From Fluviicola sp. (GTDB taxonomy: Bacteria; Bacteroidota; Bacteroidia; Flavobacteriales_D; Crocinitomicaceae): a DNA stretch of 64,000 nt. The notes under the pieces were generated by a model. The model had not been told where the DNA came from. It saw only the letters and a list, made by a program, of their open reading frames with translations, and made no database searches. Location of the stretch: assembly GCF_039596395.1 (NCBI RefSeq), contig NZ_JBCNJT010000001.1, forward strand, positions 2,019,305-2,083,304, read 5' to 3'. Of this stretch, positions 26,415-35,347 are shown piece after piece. Both the position numbers and the translations under genes were made by a program. The stretch's first letter is position 1. Each line of letters starts with the position of its first letter.

Positions 26415-26471
26415 ACTGGGTTTGAATTTTATTAAACAAATCATCCGGATTTGTTAAGCGGTAGTGAATCA

Positions 26472-29327
26472 TTAACGCAATAAATTGACGTGTCCTAATT
26501 GCTCCCTTTTTTCATCACTTGATGAAGTCTTGTACGTGATTTTCCACGAATACATTCCTTCCTTACAAGCAATTCCTTTATATGTACCGTCCCAACCTTC
26601 TTCGGTGTCTGTCGTACTGAAAACGATTTCACCCCAACGGTTGAAGACCTCTAATTCGTATTGATTCTTATCTACTCCCGAAGTAACAATCGGAAGGAAA
26701 ACCGGGTTGTATTGGTTCCCGTCCGGTGTAAATGAATTCGGTGCATACAAAATTACACCTTTTTCCATTAATATCACCTTCGTAATTGAATCTACACACC
26801 CATGTTCGGAAATAGCAACCAATGTAACGGAGAAATTTTGCTCCGGTTCAACTACAAATGTATGTGTAGGACTGAATTCATTGGAAATTTCCGTTCCATC
26901 TCCGAAATCCCAGATGTACTGTGTAGCACCTGTAGATGAGTTGATCAGGTCAGATTCAGGAGCAATGACGGAAATAACTCCCGGGTTCGCCGTGAAATTC
27001 GCATGCGGATTCGGGTAAACACAGATAAAACTCGTGTAAGTTTGCGACCAGAAACATCCCAAAGCAGTTGTCGAAGTAATGCTCAAATCGAAACATCCCT
27101 GGTTTTCGTAAAGATTTGTAACCGTATCATTGGTACTAGACAAGGTATTTCCGTCTCCGAAAACCCATTGGGTGTTGACACTCGGTGTTCCGGTAGAATG
27201 GTTAAAGATCATTGCCGTATGTGGTTCACAGGCAGGTTCCAAACCGGTGGTAATGTCAAAAATGACTGGTGCTTCAATGGAAACAATTACCTGGTCGGTA
27301 TTTGTACAGCCTAAGGCAGAGGTTCCTGTAACGGTATAGGTCAAATCACTTACCGGTGAAAACGGAACGTTATCCGTGATTCCATTGTCCCAATCGTAAG
27401 AAACAGCGCCTGAACCTGCAAGCGTTGTAGCCGATCCCTGGCAAATGATCTGGTCCGGGCCGGCATTGACATTCGGCAATGGATTTACCACCAAAACAGC
27501 AGTATCCAGACCGAAACAATTCGAAGCATCGTAACCGTGCACGACAACCTGATAGGTCCCGACTGCAGGCGTGTAAGCTTGTCCGTCCGTGATTCCGTTA
27601 TTCCAGGTATAGCTGGTTGCCGTTCCCGTTCCGGTAAATGTAACGGAGGTATTCTCACAAACGGTCACATCCGGTCCGGCAGAAACAGCCGGTGAAGGCA
27701 GGAATGTGACCATCAGTGAATCTTTGTTGATACAACCGTTTGCGTCTGTTCCCCACACGATGTATTTCCCGTCAACGGAAGGTATAAACGGAGTTGCGTT
27801 CACTGCGCCGTTATTCCAGGTATAGGAAATTGCTCCCGAACCATTCAACGTCATGGGTGTGTAAGGACAAAGCTGCTGATCCACGCCGGCTTCAACCGGC
27901 GGAAGCGGATAAACCGTAATGGTTCTTACCCGCGTGTGTGTACAACCGTCCTGGTTAGTCGCGATCAAAGTGATCGTATAAGTTCCTGCATTTTGATAAA
28001 TATGTGTCGGATTGGAAGCTGTTTCCAAAGGAGTTCCATCCCCGAAATCCCAGCTGTAGGTCATTGTTTGATTGATCAAATCCGTTGAGGCATTGGTAAA
28101 CGTTACCGGAGCCAGCATACAGGTGTTCGGAGCACTAAAATCAGCGGTAGGAATGGATTTAACTGTTACCTGCTGAATAATCGTATCCCGGCAACCGGCA
28201 GTTTCGTAAGTAACCAGTCTCACAGTGTAGACACCCGGTGTGGCATACGTATGGTTCGGACTGGATTGCGGAGAGGTGGAATTATCACCGAAATTCCACA
28301 TGTTGGCTACAATGTTGTTGTTATTGACGGTCGATGTATTGGTAAACTGCACATTCAGCTGTCCACAGGCCTGCGTATACGTGTAATTCGGAACAATAAC
28401 GGTTGGTTCTACTTCTACATCTACCTGTGCCGAACAAGACCCGAAATTGGTAATCGTTGTCAGCGTGCAGGAATAAGTGGATCCCGTAACCGGATTTGGT
28501 ACGGTGATCGAAGGGCTGGTTGCTCCCGTGCTCCATGCGTACTGATTAAAACCGGTTGGAGCAGTCAATACCGCATTGTTGGCTCCTTCGCAATACTGAA
28601 CCGTCAATTCCAAAGGCTGACAACTCATGGTTACATACGCATACCCGAAATGCCCGGATTGGGAACAATCATTGGTTACAAATTCAACCTGAACTGCCTG
28701 ACCGATATATGGACTAAGATCCAAAACCGCAGTAGACCAGTTCAACCAGTTAATATCATCTCCTCCCATTGGACAAACCTGGAAATTTTGTCCCGGCTGA
28801 CCGCTGTATACATCATATGCTCCACAGCCTCCACCCACAATATTTCCTGACTGGTCCGTAATCCGGATCTTTAATCCCGGTTGTTCTTCAGCAGAATGAG
28901 GTATTCCTGCTATACTACTCGTAACAACCGCATATTTATATGTCAGCAAAGCATTATCAGTGCTTACATTCAATGTATAACGCATTGCCTCACATTCGGC
29001 TCCTGTGCCGTCATTCCCCAAACGGGCAACAACAAATGATCCCGTCGGAAGGATTTGCAATCCTCCGCAAGTGTATGGATCAACACCACCGGAAGTAATG
29101 ATTGTGTGTCTTCCGGATACTACCCCGTTTACCTGAAAAGGATCCCAAACCACAGGTATTGATGCGATTGGAGTAACTAAATTCCCCGTGAAACCGGTCC
29201 AGTTATTAAATCCGCCCTGGGCGAAATTGGCATTGGGACATGCAGGTTGTAGTTGGGAAAATGCAGCACCGGATATAAGTAGTAAGCTGAGCAGTGTCAG
29301 CTTAACAAAATTCTTCTTCACAATCAT
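26472..29327 (-). CDS. Secreted PKD-repeat protein with gliding motility-associated (CHU_C, T9SS type B) C-terminus
   Basis: A 951-residue exported protein with signal peptide MIVKKNFVKLTLLSLLLISGAAFSQ. The N-terminal 220 residues resemble a beta-sandwich that opens CPNANFAQGGFNNWTG. PKD domains follow, with MWNFGDNS, YSWDFGDGTP, QWVFGDGN and YIWDFGDGTE; between them lie Ig-like modules reading DQQLCPYTPMTLNGSGA, GPDVTVCENTSVTF and GPDQIICQGSATTL. The C-terminal 90 residues, with LYAPNSFTPDGNQYNPVF, FNRWGEIVF, GWDGTYKG and GHVNLLR, are the CHU_C domain used for type B T9SS export. It is likely a cell-surface or released protein. A reverse-strand -7 box lies 24 bases before the start. Confidence 0.93.
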   Translation of the reverse strand: MIVKKNFVKLTLLSLLLISGAAFSQLQPACPNANFAQGGFNNWTGFTGNLVTPIASIPVVWDPFQVNGVVSGRHTIITSGGVDPYTCGGLQILPTGSFVVARLGNDGTGAECEAMRYTLNVSTDNALLTYKYAVVTSSIAGIPHSAEEQPGLKIRITDQSGNIVGGGCGAYDVYSGQPGQNFQVCPMGGDDINWLNWSTAVLDLSPYIGQAVQVEFVTNDCSQSGHFGYAYVTMSCQPLELTVQYCEGANNAVLTAPTGFNQYAWSTGATSPSITVPNPVTGSTYSCTLTTITNFGSCSAQVDVEVEPTVIVPNYTYTQACGQLNVQFTNTSTVNNNNIVANMWNFGDNSTSPQSSPNHTYATPGVYTVRLVTYETAGCRDTIIQQVTVKSIPTADFSAPNTCMLAPVTFTNASTDLINQTMTYSWDFGDGTPLETASNPTHIYQNAGTYTITLIATNQDGCTHTRVRTITVYPLPPVEAGVDQQLCPYTPMTLNGSGAISYTWNNGAVNATPFIPSVDGKYIVWGTDANGCINKDSLMVTFLPSPAVSAGPDVTVCENTSVTFTGTGTATSYTWNNGITDGQAYTPAVGTYQVVVHGYDASNCFGLDTAVLVVNPLPNVNAGPDQIICQGSATTLAGSGAVSYDWDNGITDNVPFSPVSDLTYTVTGTSALGCTNTDQVIVSIEAPVIFDITTGLEPACEPHTAMIFNHSTGTPSVNTQWVFGDGNTLSSTNDTVTNLYENQGCFDLSITSTTALGCFWSQTYTSFICVYPNPHANFTANPGVISVIAPESDLINSSTGATQYIWDFGDGTEISNEFSPTHTFVVEPEQNFSVTLVAISEHGCVDSITKVILMEKGVILYAPNSFTPDGNQYNPVFLPIVTSGVDKNQYELEVFNRWGEIVFSTTDTEEGWDGTYKGIACKEGMYSWKITYKTSSSDEKREQLGHVNLLR

Positions 29328-29351
29328 TTAATAAATCATTAATTGATACGT

Positions 29352-29359
29352 CAAAGTTA
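29352..29359 (-). promoter_or_regulatory. Candidate -7 box of the PKD/CHU_C gene (TAACTTTG)
   Basis: It matches TAnnTTTG on the reverse strand, with 24 bases to the ATG. No clear -33 element. Confidence 0.42.
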
Positions 29360-29507
29360 CGGAAGAAAGAACCGATAGTTGCCTCTAAATGAAATTCGTT
29401 CTGTTAAAAATAACAGGTATTGAAGGAATCTTAAAGATATTTACACAGAACAGGTAAATGCTTTAATTTTAAAACATACAGAATTTGATCGTTGGAATAT
29501 AAATTTC

Positions 29508-29535
29508 GTAGGGACGCGAAGCATCGCGTCCCTAC
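29508..29535. repeat. 28-bp palindromic element, copy 4 (GCAT core), after hemF
   Basis: The left half is GTAGGGACGCGAAG and the right half CATCGCGTCCCTAC; all but the central bases pair. It lies 19 bases after the hemF stop on the reverse strand, between two reverse genes, so this copy could end the guaA-LysM-hemF transcript. Confidence 0.88.
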
Positions 29536-29554
29536 GCTTTTCAATGATTTTCAA

Positions 29555-30445
29555 TTATAAATACCTGTGTTTTTCCTTCAAATAAGCGAGTGTCTTCGCT
29601 TCCGGGGAATCCGGTGCAGGCTGGTAATTGTACTCCCATTCGGCAATGGGCGGCATACTCATTAAGATCGACTCTGTTCTTCCACCGGAATACAAGCCGA
29701 ATTTGGTTCCCCTGTCGAATGCCAGGTTAAACTCCGCATAACGTGCTCTCCGGTAATTCATCCACTGCTTTTCAGCATCCGAAACGGCCTTGTTCTTGCC
29801 CAATTCAACCTGTTCTTCATACAGAAAGGGGAAACTTTGACCCAAATCGATGCAGAAACGGAACAGTTGTTCTTTATTCAACTGGAAATGATTATTCAAA
29901 TGGTCGAAGAAAATCCCTCCTACTCCGCGCGTTTCGGAACGATGAGGCAGGTAAAAGTACTCGTCTGCCCATTCTTTGAATTTCGGGTAGAATGATTCGT
30001 CGTATTTGTTACAAACCGTTCTCAATTTGTGATGAAACGAAACAGCCTGTTCGTGAATAACATAGTGTGGTGTCAAATCAATTCCACCTCCAAACCAGTG
30101 AATTCCGTTATCCAATTCAAAATAACGCACATTCATATGAATGATCGGAACGTGCGGATTATTCGGATGCAGAACGATGGAAACTCCCGTTGCATAGAAC
30201 TGGTTTCCTTCCATCTTCAGCTGGGTTTTCATTTCGTTGGAAACAGGCCCATACACCTCCGAAAAAGCTACTCCGCCTTTCTCTATGACCGAACCGTTGC
30301 GGATAGTCCGTGTTTTTCCCCCACCACCTTCAGTTCGTTCCCATGCGTCTTCCGAAAATTTTCCGGTTCCGTCAACGCGTTCCAATTCATTGCAGATAAA
30401 GAGTTGCAGTGCGCGAAACTCTTGCCCGATTGTTTCCTTATTCAT
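29555..30445 (-). CDS. hemF: Oxygen-dependent coproporphyrinogen-III oxidase HemF
   Basis: A 296-residue enzyme of haem synthesis that decarboxylates two propionates of coproporphyrinogen III with O2. The signature WERTEGGGGKTRTIRNGSVIEKGGVAFSEVYGP is at the N-terminus, then ATGVSIVLHPNNPHVPIIHMNVRYFE, WFGGGIDLTPHYV, and RGVGGIFFDHL. The C-terminal FNLAFDRGTKFGLYSGGRTESILMSMPP is the other invariant block. It is cytoplasmic and signals aerobic life. The ATG overlaps the end of the LysM gene by eight bases, so it is translationally coupled to it, although the two products have no obvious link. Confidence 0.96.
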   Translation of the reverse strand: MNKETIGQEFRALQLFICNELERVDGTGKFSEDAWERTEGGGGKTRTIRNGSVIEKGGVAFSEVYGPVSNEMKTQLKMEGNQFYATGVSIVLHPNNPHVPIIHMNVRYFELDNGIHWFGGGIDLTPHYVIHEQAVSFHHKLRTVCNKYDESFYPKFKEWADEYFYLPHRSETRGVGGIFFDHLNNHFQLNKEQLFRFCIDLGQSFPFLYEEQVELGKNKAVSDAEKQWMNYRRARYAEFNLAFDRGTKFGLYSGGRTESILMSMPPIAEWEYNYQPAPDSPEAKTLAYLKEKHRYL

Positions 30446-32210
30446 AGAAAACTCCCACTCGAATTAATTCATAGTCTACGTGTGTCAGAATGAAACACGA
30501 TTGATTTTCATATCCTCCGCCCGGCACAGCTGCCTTCAGATCAAATGCGTTGATTACTTCACTCGGAACATCTTCTTTCATCAATAAGGTTTTCACAAAG
30601 TAATAAACCACATCAAATCCATGCGCTCCGGGCTTATTCATATCCGCGCGGTATTTCTTGCGGTACAAACGAAGCAATGCCTGTGTATCCGGCAGGGAAT
30701 AATTTAAATCACTGGAAGAAGCCCAGGTAATTTTGTATTTCGTTTTGTAGTATCCGGAAACATCATCAAAACCAGCCCATTCCTTCACACCAAGAACGGT
30801 TACATCTGCATTCGGGGCTTTCCCGACCGCTTTGTGCAGTGAATTGATAAAACTGATTACGTGTCCTTTATCGCGTGAAGGGAAAACCACCACCGATTCA
30901 CCTGTTTTTCGAATGTATGTGGTGAAATCAGACATTTTTGCCTCGATCAGCTTGATATTGCCGCTTTTCTTGGACAATTCGATGAAGCGTTTTCTGTAAG
31001 CATCGAATAAATCCTGGTCTTTTGTATTTCCGGGATTTACCAGGATAATCTGCGCTGTTTTAAACTTATCGATCGTGTATTTCGCCAATACTTCCTGCTG
31101 TGTCATGTCTGACGTTACCGATGCGTAGATATACGGGTTGTTCTTCAATAAAGAGCTATTACAAGCCGAAGGGCAAACCATGCGAATCTTTTGCTGTCCG
31201 CACCATCTTCCTACGATATCTGCACTTTGCGGTACCAATGGCCCGAATATCAGGTCCATTCCTTTCATTTCCGATGTGTTCAAAATCTTCATGATGCCCA
31301 CGGAATCCAACGGAATATCTACCACTTTGATCGTTGCATCAAATCCCAGTTTTTCCAGCGAATCCGCAGCCAGTTCAACTCCCATGTAAAACTCTGTTGC
31401 CAGGTTTTTCAAAGCGGAATTCCCGGACTTATCATTCAATCCGAAACTCAGTAAAACAGCAATGTTGTATTTCGTCTTGGATTTGAAGATCAGTTCTTCG
31501 TCTATTTTCCGGACTTCCTCTTTCGGTTTTACTTCGCGGATCGGAACCGGTTTTACATTTTCCTTTTTCAGCGGGATTCTTAAAACATCTCCCGGTTTGA
31601 TGGTCGTTGACTTCAGGTTATTGAATTTCTGAAGGTCGCTGACAGGAACCATGAAACGTTTTGAAATCGTATATAACGTTTCGCTTGCTTTTACTTCATA
31701 AACCAGGACCGTATCTGTAAATGTTACCGAAGGAGGCGTTACTTTCGGTTTATCTTCCACTTTGGGCGTTGCAGCTTCAGATGTCGGAGCAACGACCACT
31801 TTCAGCACCTGCCCTACCTTCAGTCCTTTGTCAATTCCTGGGTTGTACTTTAACAAGTCGTCTACGGAAGAATTGTATTTTTTCGCAACCGAAAAGGCTG
31901 TTTCTCCTTTTTCAACGGTATGCTCACGTACAATCGTACCGCTTTGAACTTTCATATCCGCACCTCCCATTGGGATCAGGTAACGGAATCCTTCTTTCAC
32001 CCCTTTTTCAATTCCGGGGTTCGCGGCAACTATATCCTCTACCGTAACGTTGTAAGTGGTGTGAATTCCCCACAAGGTGTTTCCGGCCTGGGCAATGTGA
32101 ACTGCATACTTCTTCCCGTTGGAATATTCGTAAACCCAGTCTTTGCTATCGACCTGGGCAAACATTCCTTTGGAAAAAACAAGTAAACAAAGAAAAATGA
32201 AGTACTTCAT
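30438..32210 (-). CDS. Exported LysM protein with periplasmic-binding-like C-terminal domain
   Basis: I start at the ATG at 32210 (590 residues), because MKYFIFLCLLVFSKGMFAQ is a clean signal peptide; the in-frame start at 32228 would add six residues. Three LysM modules follow at about 37-80 (HIAQAGNTLWGIHTTYNVTV), 95-138 (HTVEKGETAFSVAKKYNSSV) and 168-212 (YEVKASETLYTISKRFMVPV), each of which binds glycan chains such as peptidoglycan. From about 240 the sequence has the look of a type 1 periplasmic-binding or receptor-ligand fold (YNIAVLLSFGL, MDLIFGPLVPQSADIVGRWC, IRMVCPSACNS). No transporter genes are near, so a wall-associated sensor or structural role is possible. The upstream gene is guaA and the downstream, overlapping gene is hemF. 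Confidence 0.85.
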   Translation of the reverse strand: MKYFIFLCLLVFSKGMFAQVDSKDWVYEYSNGKKYAVHIAQAGNTLWGIHTTYNVTVEDIVAANPGIEKGVKEGFRYLIPMGGADMKVQSGTIVREHTVEKGETAFSVAKKYNSSVDDLLKYNPGIDKGLKVGQVLKVVVAPTSEAATPKVEDKPKVTPPSVTFTDTVLVYEVKASETLYTISKRFMVPVSDLQKFNNLKSTTIKPGDVLRIPLKKENVKPVPIREVKPKEEVRKIDEELIFKSKTKYNIAVLLSFGLNDKSGNSALKNLATEFYMGVELAADSLEKLGFDATIKVVDIPLDSVGIMKILNTSEMKGMDLIFGPLVPQSADIVGRWCGQQKIRMVCPSACNSSLLKNNPYIYASVTSDMTQQEVLAKYTIDKFKTAQIILVNPGNTKDQDLFDAYRKRFIELSKKSGNIKLIEAKMSDFTTYIRKTGESVVVFPSRDKGHVISFINSLHKAVGKAPNADVTVLGVKEWAGFDDVSGYYKTKYKITWASSSDLNYSLPDTQALLRLYRKKYRADMNKPGAHGFDVVYYFVKTLLMKEDVPSEVINAFDLKAAVPGGGYENQSCFILTHVDYELIRVGVFYE

Positions 32211-32220
32211 AATATTAAAT

Positions 32221-32288
32221 ATGTTCAACTGTTTAAAATGTTCAAGCGTTCAAAAGGTTCAATTGTTTAAACGTTGAAACTTTTTAAA
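32221..32288. repeat. Four degenerate 17-bp tandem repeats
   Basis: Units start at 32221, 32238, 32255 and 32272 and run ATGTTCAACTGTTTAAA, ATGTTCAAGCGTTCAAA, AGGTTCAATTGTTTAAA and CGTTGAAACTTTTTAAA. ATGTTCAA is the reverse complement of TTGAACAT, a permutation of the 8-bp unit at 60622. They fill the gap between guaA and the LysM gene. Confidence 0.8.
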
Positions 32289-32294
32289 CGTGTA

Positions 32295-33827
32295 TTATTC
32301 CCACTCGATGGTTGCAGGCGGTTTGGAACTGATATCGTAAGTGACACGGTTAATTCCTTTTACCTGGTTAATAATTTTATTGGAGATCAGGGCCAAAAAT
32401 TCGTACGGTAAATGACACCAATCCGCTGTCATACCATCCGTAGAACTTACAGCTCTCAAAGCAACCGCATTTTCATAGGTTCTTTCATCTCCCATTACTC
32501 CAACGGACTGGATCGGTAAGAAAATCGCTCCTGCCTGCCAAACGTCGTTGTACAAACCGTGTTCTTTTAATCCATCAATGAAAATGGCATCCACTTCCTG
32601 TAAAATACGCACTTTTTCTGCAGTAACTTCTCCCAAAATACGGATTCCCAATCCCGGTCCCGGGAAAGGATGCCTGTTCAGGATGTTTTCCGGCAGATCC
32701 AATGATCTTCCGACACGTCTTACCTCATCCTTGAACAACAATCTCAAAGGCTCAACAACCTGTAATTTCATATAATCCGGCAAACCGCCTACGTTGTGGT
32801 GCGATTTGATGGTTTGGGACGGTCCTCCGTTTACGGAAACCGATTCGATCACATCCGGGTAAATGGTTCCCTGCCCGAGCCATTTTGCATCCGTTACCAA
32901 TTTGGATTCGGCATCAAAAACGTCCACGAAAACTTTTCCGATTGCCTTGCGCTTCAATTCCGGGTCTGTCAATCCGGAAAGCGCCGCATAAAAGTCCTGT
33001 GAAGCGTCTACTCCTTTTACATTCAATCCTAATCCTTTATAGCTTTCCAAAACGGAATTGAACTCATTTTTACGCAACAATCCGTTATCTACGAAAATGC
33101 AGTGCAAACGATCCCCGATTGCTTTGTGAAGCAACATGGCAGCTACCGAAGAATCCACTCCTCCGGAAAGTCCCAGGATCACTTTATCGTTCCCCAACTT
33201 TTCTCTTAATTCTGCAACGGTGCTTTCTACAAATGAATCCGGTGTCCAGTTTTGAGAACAGCCGCAAATTTCTACGATAAAGTTTCTCAGTAAGATTGCT
33301 CCTTCCAATGAATGATAAACTTCCGGGTGGAACTGGATCCCATAAGTGGTTTCTCCTTTGATCACATATCCTGCAACCTGAACATCTTTGGTGGATGCAA
33401 TAATCTGCCAGGAATCCGGAACATTCTTGATCGTATCTCCGTGACTCATCCAAACCTGTGAACCGGTTGACATTCCTGCCACCAATTCATTGGAATTATC
33501 TACAAAAGAAAGATTTGCACGTCCGTACTCCCTGATCGTTGAAGGAAGTACTTCCCCTCCGAAATTCTGCGCCATGTATTGTGCACCGAAACACACTCCA
33601 AGCAATGGGAACTTTCCTTTTATGGCACTTAAGTCCGGTTTCGGAGATTCCGGGTCTCTTGTCGAGAAAGGGCTTCCTGACAAAATTACCCCTTTGATGT
33701 GTGCACCCAATTCCGGAATTTTATTCCACGGGTGGATTTCACAATAAACATTTAATTCGCGTACCCGGCGTGCAATCAACTGCGTGTATTGCGAACCGAA
33801 ATCAAGGATAAGGATCATTTCTTGCAT
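32295..33827 (-). CDS. guaA: GMP synthase (glutamine-hydrolysing) GuaA
   Basis: A 510-residue cytoplasmic enzyme that aminates XMP to GMP using glutamine and ATP. The N-terminal class I amidotransferase has [15 protein letters not shown], Cys79 in [12 protein letters not shown], and the His/Glu pair in [11 protein letters not shown]. The ATP-pyrophosphatase P-loop is [15 protein letters not shown], and the C-terminal dimer domain has [16 protein letters not shown] and ends [15 protein letters not shown], the invariant GuaA tail. I place the start at 33827 ([11 protein letters not shown]), not at 33869, because the amidotransferase strand begins there and a TATCTTTG box ends three bases before it. 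Confidence 0.96.
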   Translation of the reverse strand: MQEMILILDFGSQYTQLIARRVRELNVYCEIHPWNKIPELGAHIKGVILSGSPFSTRDPESPKPDLSAIKGKFPLLGVCFGAQYMAQNFGGEVLPSTIREYGRANLSFVDNSNELVAGMSTGSQVWMSHGDTIKNVPDSWQIIASTKDVQVAGYVIKGETTYGIQFHPEVYHSLEGAILLRNFIVEICGCSQNWTPDSFVESTVAELREKLGNDKVILGLSGGVDSSVAAMLLHKAIGDRLHCIFVDNGLLRKNEFNSVLESYKGLGLNVKGVDASQDFYAALSGLTDPELKRKAIGKVFVDVFDAESKLVTDAKWLGQGTIYPDVIESVSVNGGPSQTIKSHHNVGGLPDYMKLQVVEPLRLLFKDEVRRVGRSLDLPENILNRHPFPGPGLGIRILGEVTAEKVRILQEVDAIFIDGLKEHGLYNDVWQAGAIFLPIQSVGVMGDERTYENAVALRAVSSTDGMTADWCHLPYEFLALISNKIINQVKGINRVTYDISSKPPATIEWE

Positions 33828-33830
33828 GCG

Positions 33831-33838
33831 CAAAGATA
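33831..33838 (-). promoter_or_regulatory. Candidate -7 box of guaA (TATCTTTG)
   Basis: A TAnnTTTG match on the reverse strand, three bases before the chosen ATG at 33827, consistent with a leaderless or almost leaderless mRNA and with that start. Confidence 0.45.
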
Positions 33839-33897
33839 CAACTTTTACGCCAAATGAAACACCCGACAAACAGAATTCCCCGATTGATTTTACGGTA

Positions 33898-33936
33898 TAA
33901 AAAATGCCGGTTCGTCAGAAAGACAATACCGGCATT
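33898..33936 (-). terminator. Terminator of the small lipoprotein array
   Basis: AATGCCGGT (33903-33911) pairs with ACCGGCATT (33928-33936). On the reverse strand the stem is followed by a T-run (the A-run at 33898-33904 of the plus strand), 21 bases after the stop of the last lipoprotein gene. Confidence 0.8.
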
Positions 33937-33956
33937 CCAGGAAAGTTTCTTATTTT

Positions 33957-34226
33957 TTATTTAGAAAGATCGCACTTGTACTCGTAAGTGTCCAGGCCAT
34001 CCTGCGAAGTAATCTTTGCTTCATTACAAGCTGCGATAGCGTCTGTCTTAGTAGCTCCTTCTATCTTATAGTTAGAAGTATTTGAATAAGGGTGTGCTTC
34101 ATCTACTCCATCAAAATCAGAGTCATAATAATTGGTTCCGGTTTCCGTACAAGTACAGGAATAGTCCTTTTTGCAGGAAACTAAAGCCATTCCAAGCAAT
34201 GCAAATGCGAATATTAATTTTTTCAT
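33957..34226 (-). CDS. Small Cys-rich lipoprotein, array member 4 (with DxDxDG loop)
   Basis: An 89-residue protein starting MKKLIFAFALLGMALVSC, a lipoprotein signal with lipobox A-L-V-S-C. The mature part begins CKKDYSCTCTETG, then holds YYDSDFDGVDEAHPY, and ends with ATKTDAIAACNEAKI and YEYKCDLSK. Besides the lipid Cys there are four Cys (Cys-x-Cys near the start, one in the Ala-Ala-Cys helix and one in the last strand), enough for two disulfides. DSDFDGVDE fits the calcium-loop form D-x-D-x-D-G. The family is unknown to me. It is the last of four tandem paralogues, followed by a terminator. Confidence 0.8.
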   Translation of the reverse strand: MKKLIFAFALLGMALVSCKKDYSCTCTETGTNYYDSDFDGVDEAHPYSNTSNYKIEGATKTDAIAACNEAKITSQDGLDTYEYKCDLSK

Positions 34227-34247
34227 ATCTTAAAATTAGTAACGAAA

Positions 34248-34517
34248 TTATTTAGACAAATCACAGGTATATTCATAGGTGTCCATTCCATCCTGCTGTT
34301 TGATAGTGGCTTCAGTACATGCAGCCGCAGCCTGTGTTTTATTTGCACCTTCAATTTTAATGTTGTAGGTATTTGCATATGGATGCGCTTCTTCCGTACC
34401 ATCTAAATCCGAGTCATAATAGTCAACACCGGAACTGTTACAAGTACATGAATAGTCTTTTTTGCATGACACCAGGGCCATTCCTGCTACTGCTAAAGCG
34501 AATATTGATTTTTTCAT
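34248..34517 (-). CDS. Small Cys-rich lipoprotein, array member 3 (with DxDxDG loop)
   Basis: An 89-residue paralogue of the preceding entry: MKKSIFALAVAGMALVSC, then CKKDYSCTCNSSG, YYDSDLDGTEEAHPY, a helix with ATKTQAAAACTEATI-like spacing (here NKTQAAAACTEATI), and YEYTCDLSK. It has the same lipid Cys plus four Cys and the DSDLDGTEE loop. About 21 bases separate it from member 4, so they are surely on one transcript. The protein should sit on the outer face of the inner membrane or on the outer membrane. Function unknown. Confidence 0.8.
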   Translation of the reverse strand: MKKSIFALAVAGMALVSCKKDYSCTCNSSGVDYYDSDLDGTEEAHPYANTYNIKIEGANKTQAAAACTEATIKQQDGMDTYEYTCDLSK

Positions 34518-34539
34518 AGTTTAAATCTTTAGAAGATGA

Positions 34540-34779
34540 TTATTTACTCAACTCACACTGAGTGGTATAAGAATCAGCGCCATCTACATAGGAAACTTTT
34601 GCTTCGTTGCACGCTGCCTGAGCTTGTTTTTTGGTAGCTCCTTCCACTTTGTAATTGTAAGTCGTTACTTCCGTTTCACCGTTGTAGATATCCGTATCCG
34701 TACAAGAGCAGGAATAGTCTTTTTTGCAAGACGCTAAAGCCATTCCGGCAAGCGCAATGACCATGATTGATTTTTTCAT
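34540..34779 (-). CDS. Small Cys-rich lipoprotein, array member 2 (short form)
   Basis: A 79-residue paralogue: MKKSIMVIALAGMALASC, then CKKDYSCSCTDTD, IYNGETEVTTYNYKVEG, ATKKQAQAACNEAKV and YTTQCELSK. It keeps the lipid Cys and four further Cys but replaces the Asp-rich loop with NGETEVTT, ten residues shorter. It shares this short form with member 1, so the array has two pairs of two types. Confidence 0.8.
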   Translation of the reverse strand: MKKSIMVIALAGMALASCKKDYSCSCTDTDIYNGETEVTTYNYKVEGATKKQAQAACNEAKVSYVDGADSYTTQCELSK

Positions 34780-34808
34780 TATTGATTATTATTTATAGGG
34801 TTCATTAT

Positions 34809-35042
34809 TTACTTTAGTTCACAGGCTGTTTTTTCCGACTCGGTCTCATCATAGGTAATCTCTACATCATGACATGCTGCACGGGCCTGTTTCTTCGTAG
34901 CGGCTTTTACCGGGTAAGAGTAAGTCTCCATTTCTGTTTCACCGTTGTAAGTATACGTGTCGGTACAAGTACAGGAATAGTCTTTTTTGCATGAGACCAG
35001 AAGAATAGCAGCAAACGAAAGAGAAAAAATACGTTTTTTCAT
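34809..35042 (-). CDS. Small Cys-rich lipoprotein, array member 1 (short form)
   Basis: A 77-residue paralogue and the promoter-proximal member: MKKRIFSLSFAAILLVSC, then CKKDYSCTCTDTY, YNGETEMETYSYPV, ATKKQARAACHDVEI and a shortened end, ESEKTACELK. It has the same five-Cys pattern. A possible reverse promoter, TTG-N20-TATTTTCG, lies just upstream. No gene of known function is in the array, so its role cannot be guessed from context. Confidence 0.78.
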   Translation of the reverse strand: MKKRIFSLSFAAILLVSCKKDYSCTCTDTYTYNGETEMETYSYPVKAATKKQARAACHDVEITYDETESEKTACELK

Positions 35043-35068
35043 ACATCTTTTTTAGGTAATTATCGGGG

Positions 35069-35099
35069 CGAAAATAGAGATATCCGATTGATCTACCAA
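35069..35099 (-). promoter_or_regulatory. Candidate promoter of the lipoprotein array (TTG-N20-TATTTTCG)
   Basis: On the reverse strand TTG (plus 35097-35099) and TATTTTCG (plus 35069-35076, one base off TAnnTTTG) are 20 bases apart, with 26 bases to the ATG. Confidence 0.4.
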
Positions 35100-35317
35100 C
35101 TATTTTTGTGAGGAATGATATCTTTCCGGAACAAACTGCGGGGTGACAGATGGGCAGAATCCTTATTATTCCTGCAATTGAGCACCTTTCATCGTTTATC
35201 CGGCTTTCAAATGTATATCTGAAAGACATGCGGCATGACAATTTGTCCGTTCCGGAATTTTGGAATAATTTATGACGAACAGCCACCAATAACTAAAGAA
35301 GCGTCAGGGAATTTCAT

Positions 35318-35325
35318 TATTTTTG
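35318..35325 (+). promoter_or_regulatory. Candidate -7 box of secA (TATTTTTG)
   Basis: A TAnnTTTG match ending 22 bases before the secA ATG. No -33 element is clear. Confidence 0.42.
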
Positions 35326-35347
35326 GCTTCGATTTATAATAAACACC

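Larger units (their letters stand above)
35043..35347. other. 305-base divergent spacer between the lipoprotein array and secA
   Basis: No gene is seen here. It holds promoter candidates for both sides (35069-35099 reverse, 35318-35325 forward). The centre, about 35110-35290, has no repeat or hairpin that I can support; a reverse reading frame of 116 codons across it starts with no signal and looks accidental. Confidence 0.6.

Noticed and set aside
28251..28850. Forward reading frame of 199 codons inside the PKD/CHU_C gene
   Set aside because: It lies wholly antisense to a clear gene with domain matches and has the odd composition of a shadow frame.
35043..35289. Reverse reading frame of 116 codons between the lipoprotein array and secA
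   Set aside because: It runs through the array promoter and into the first lipoprotein gene in another frame, with no signal peptide or family resemblance.
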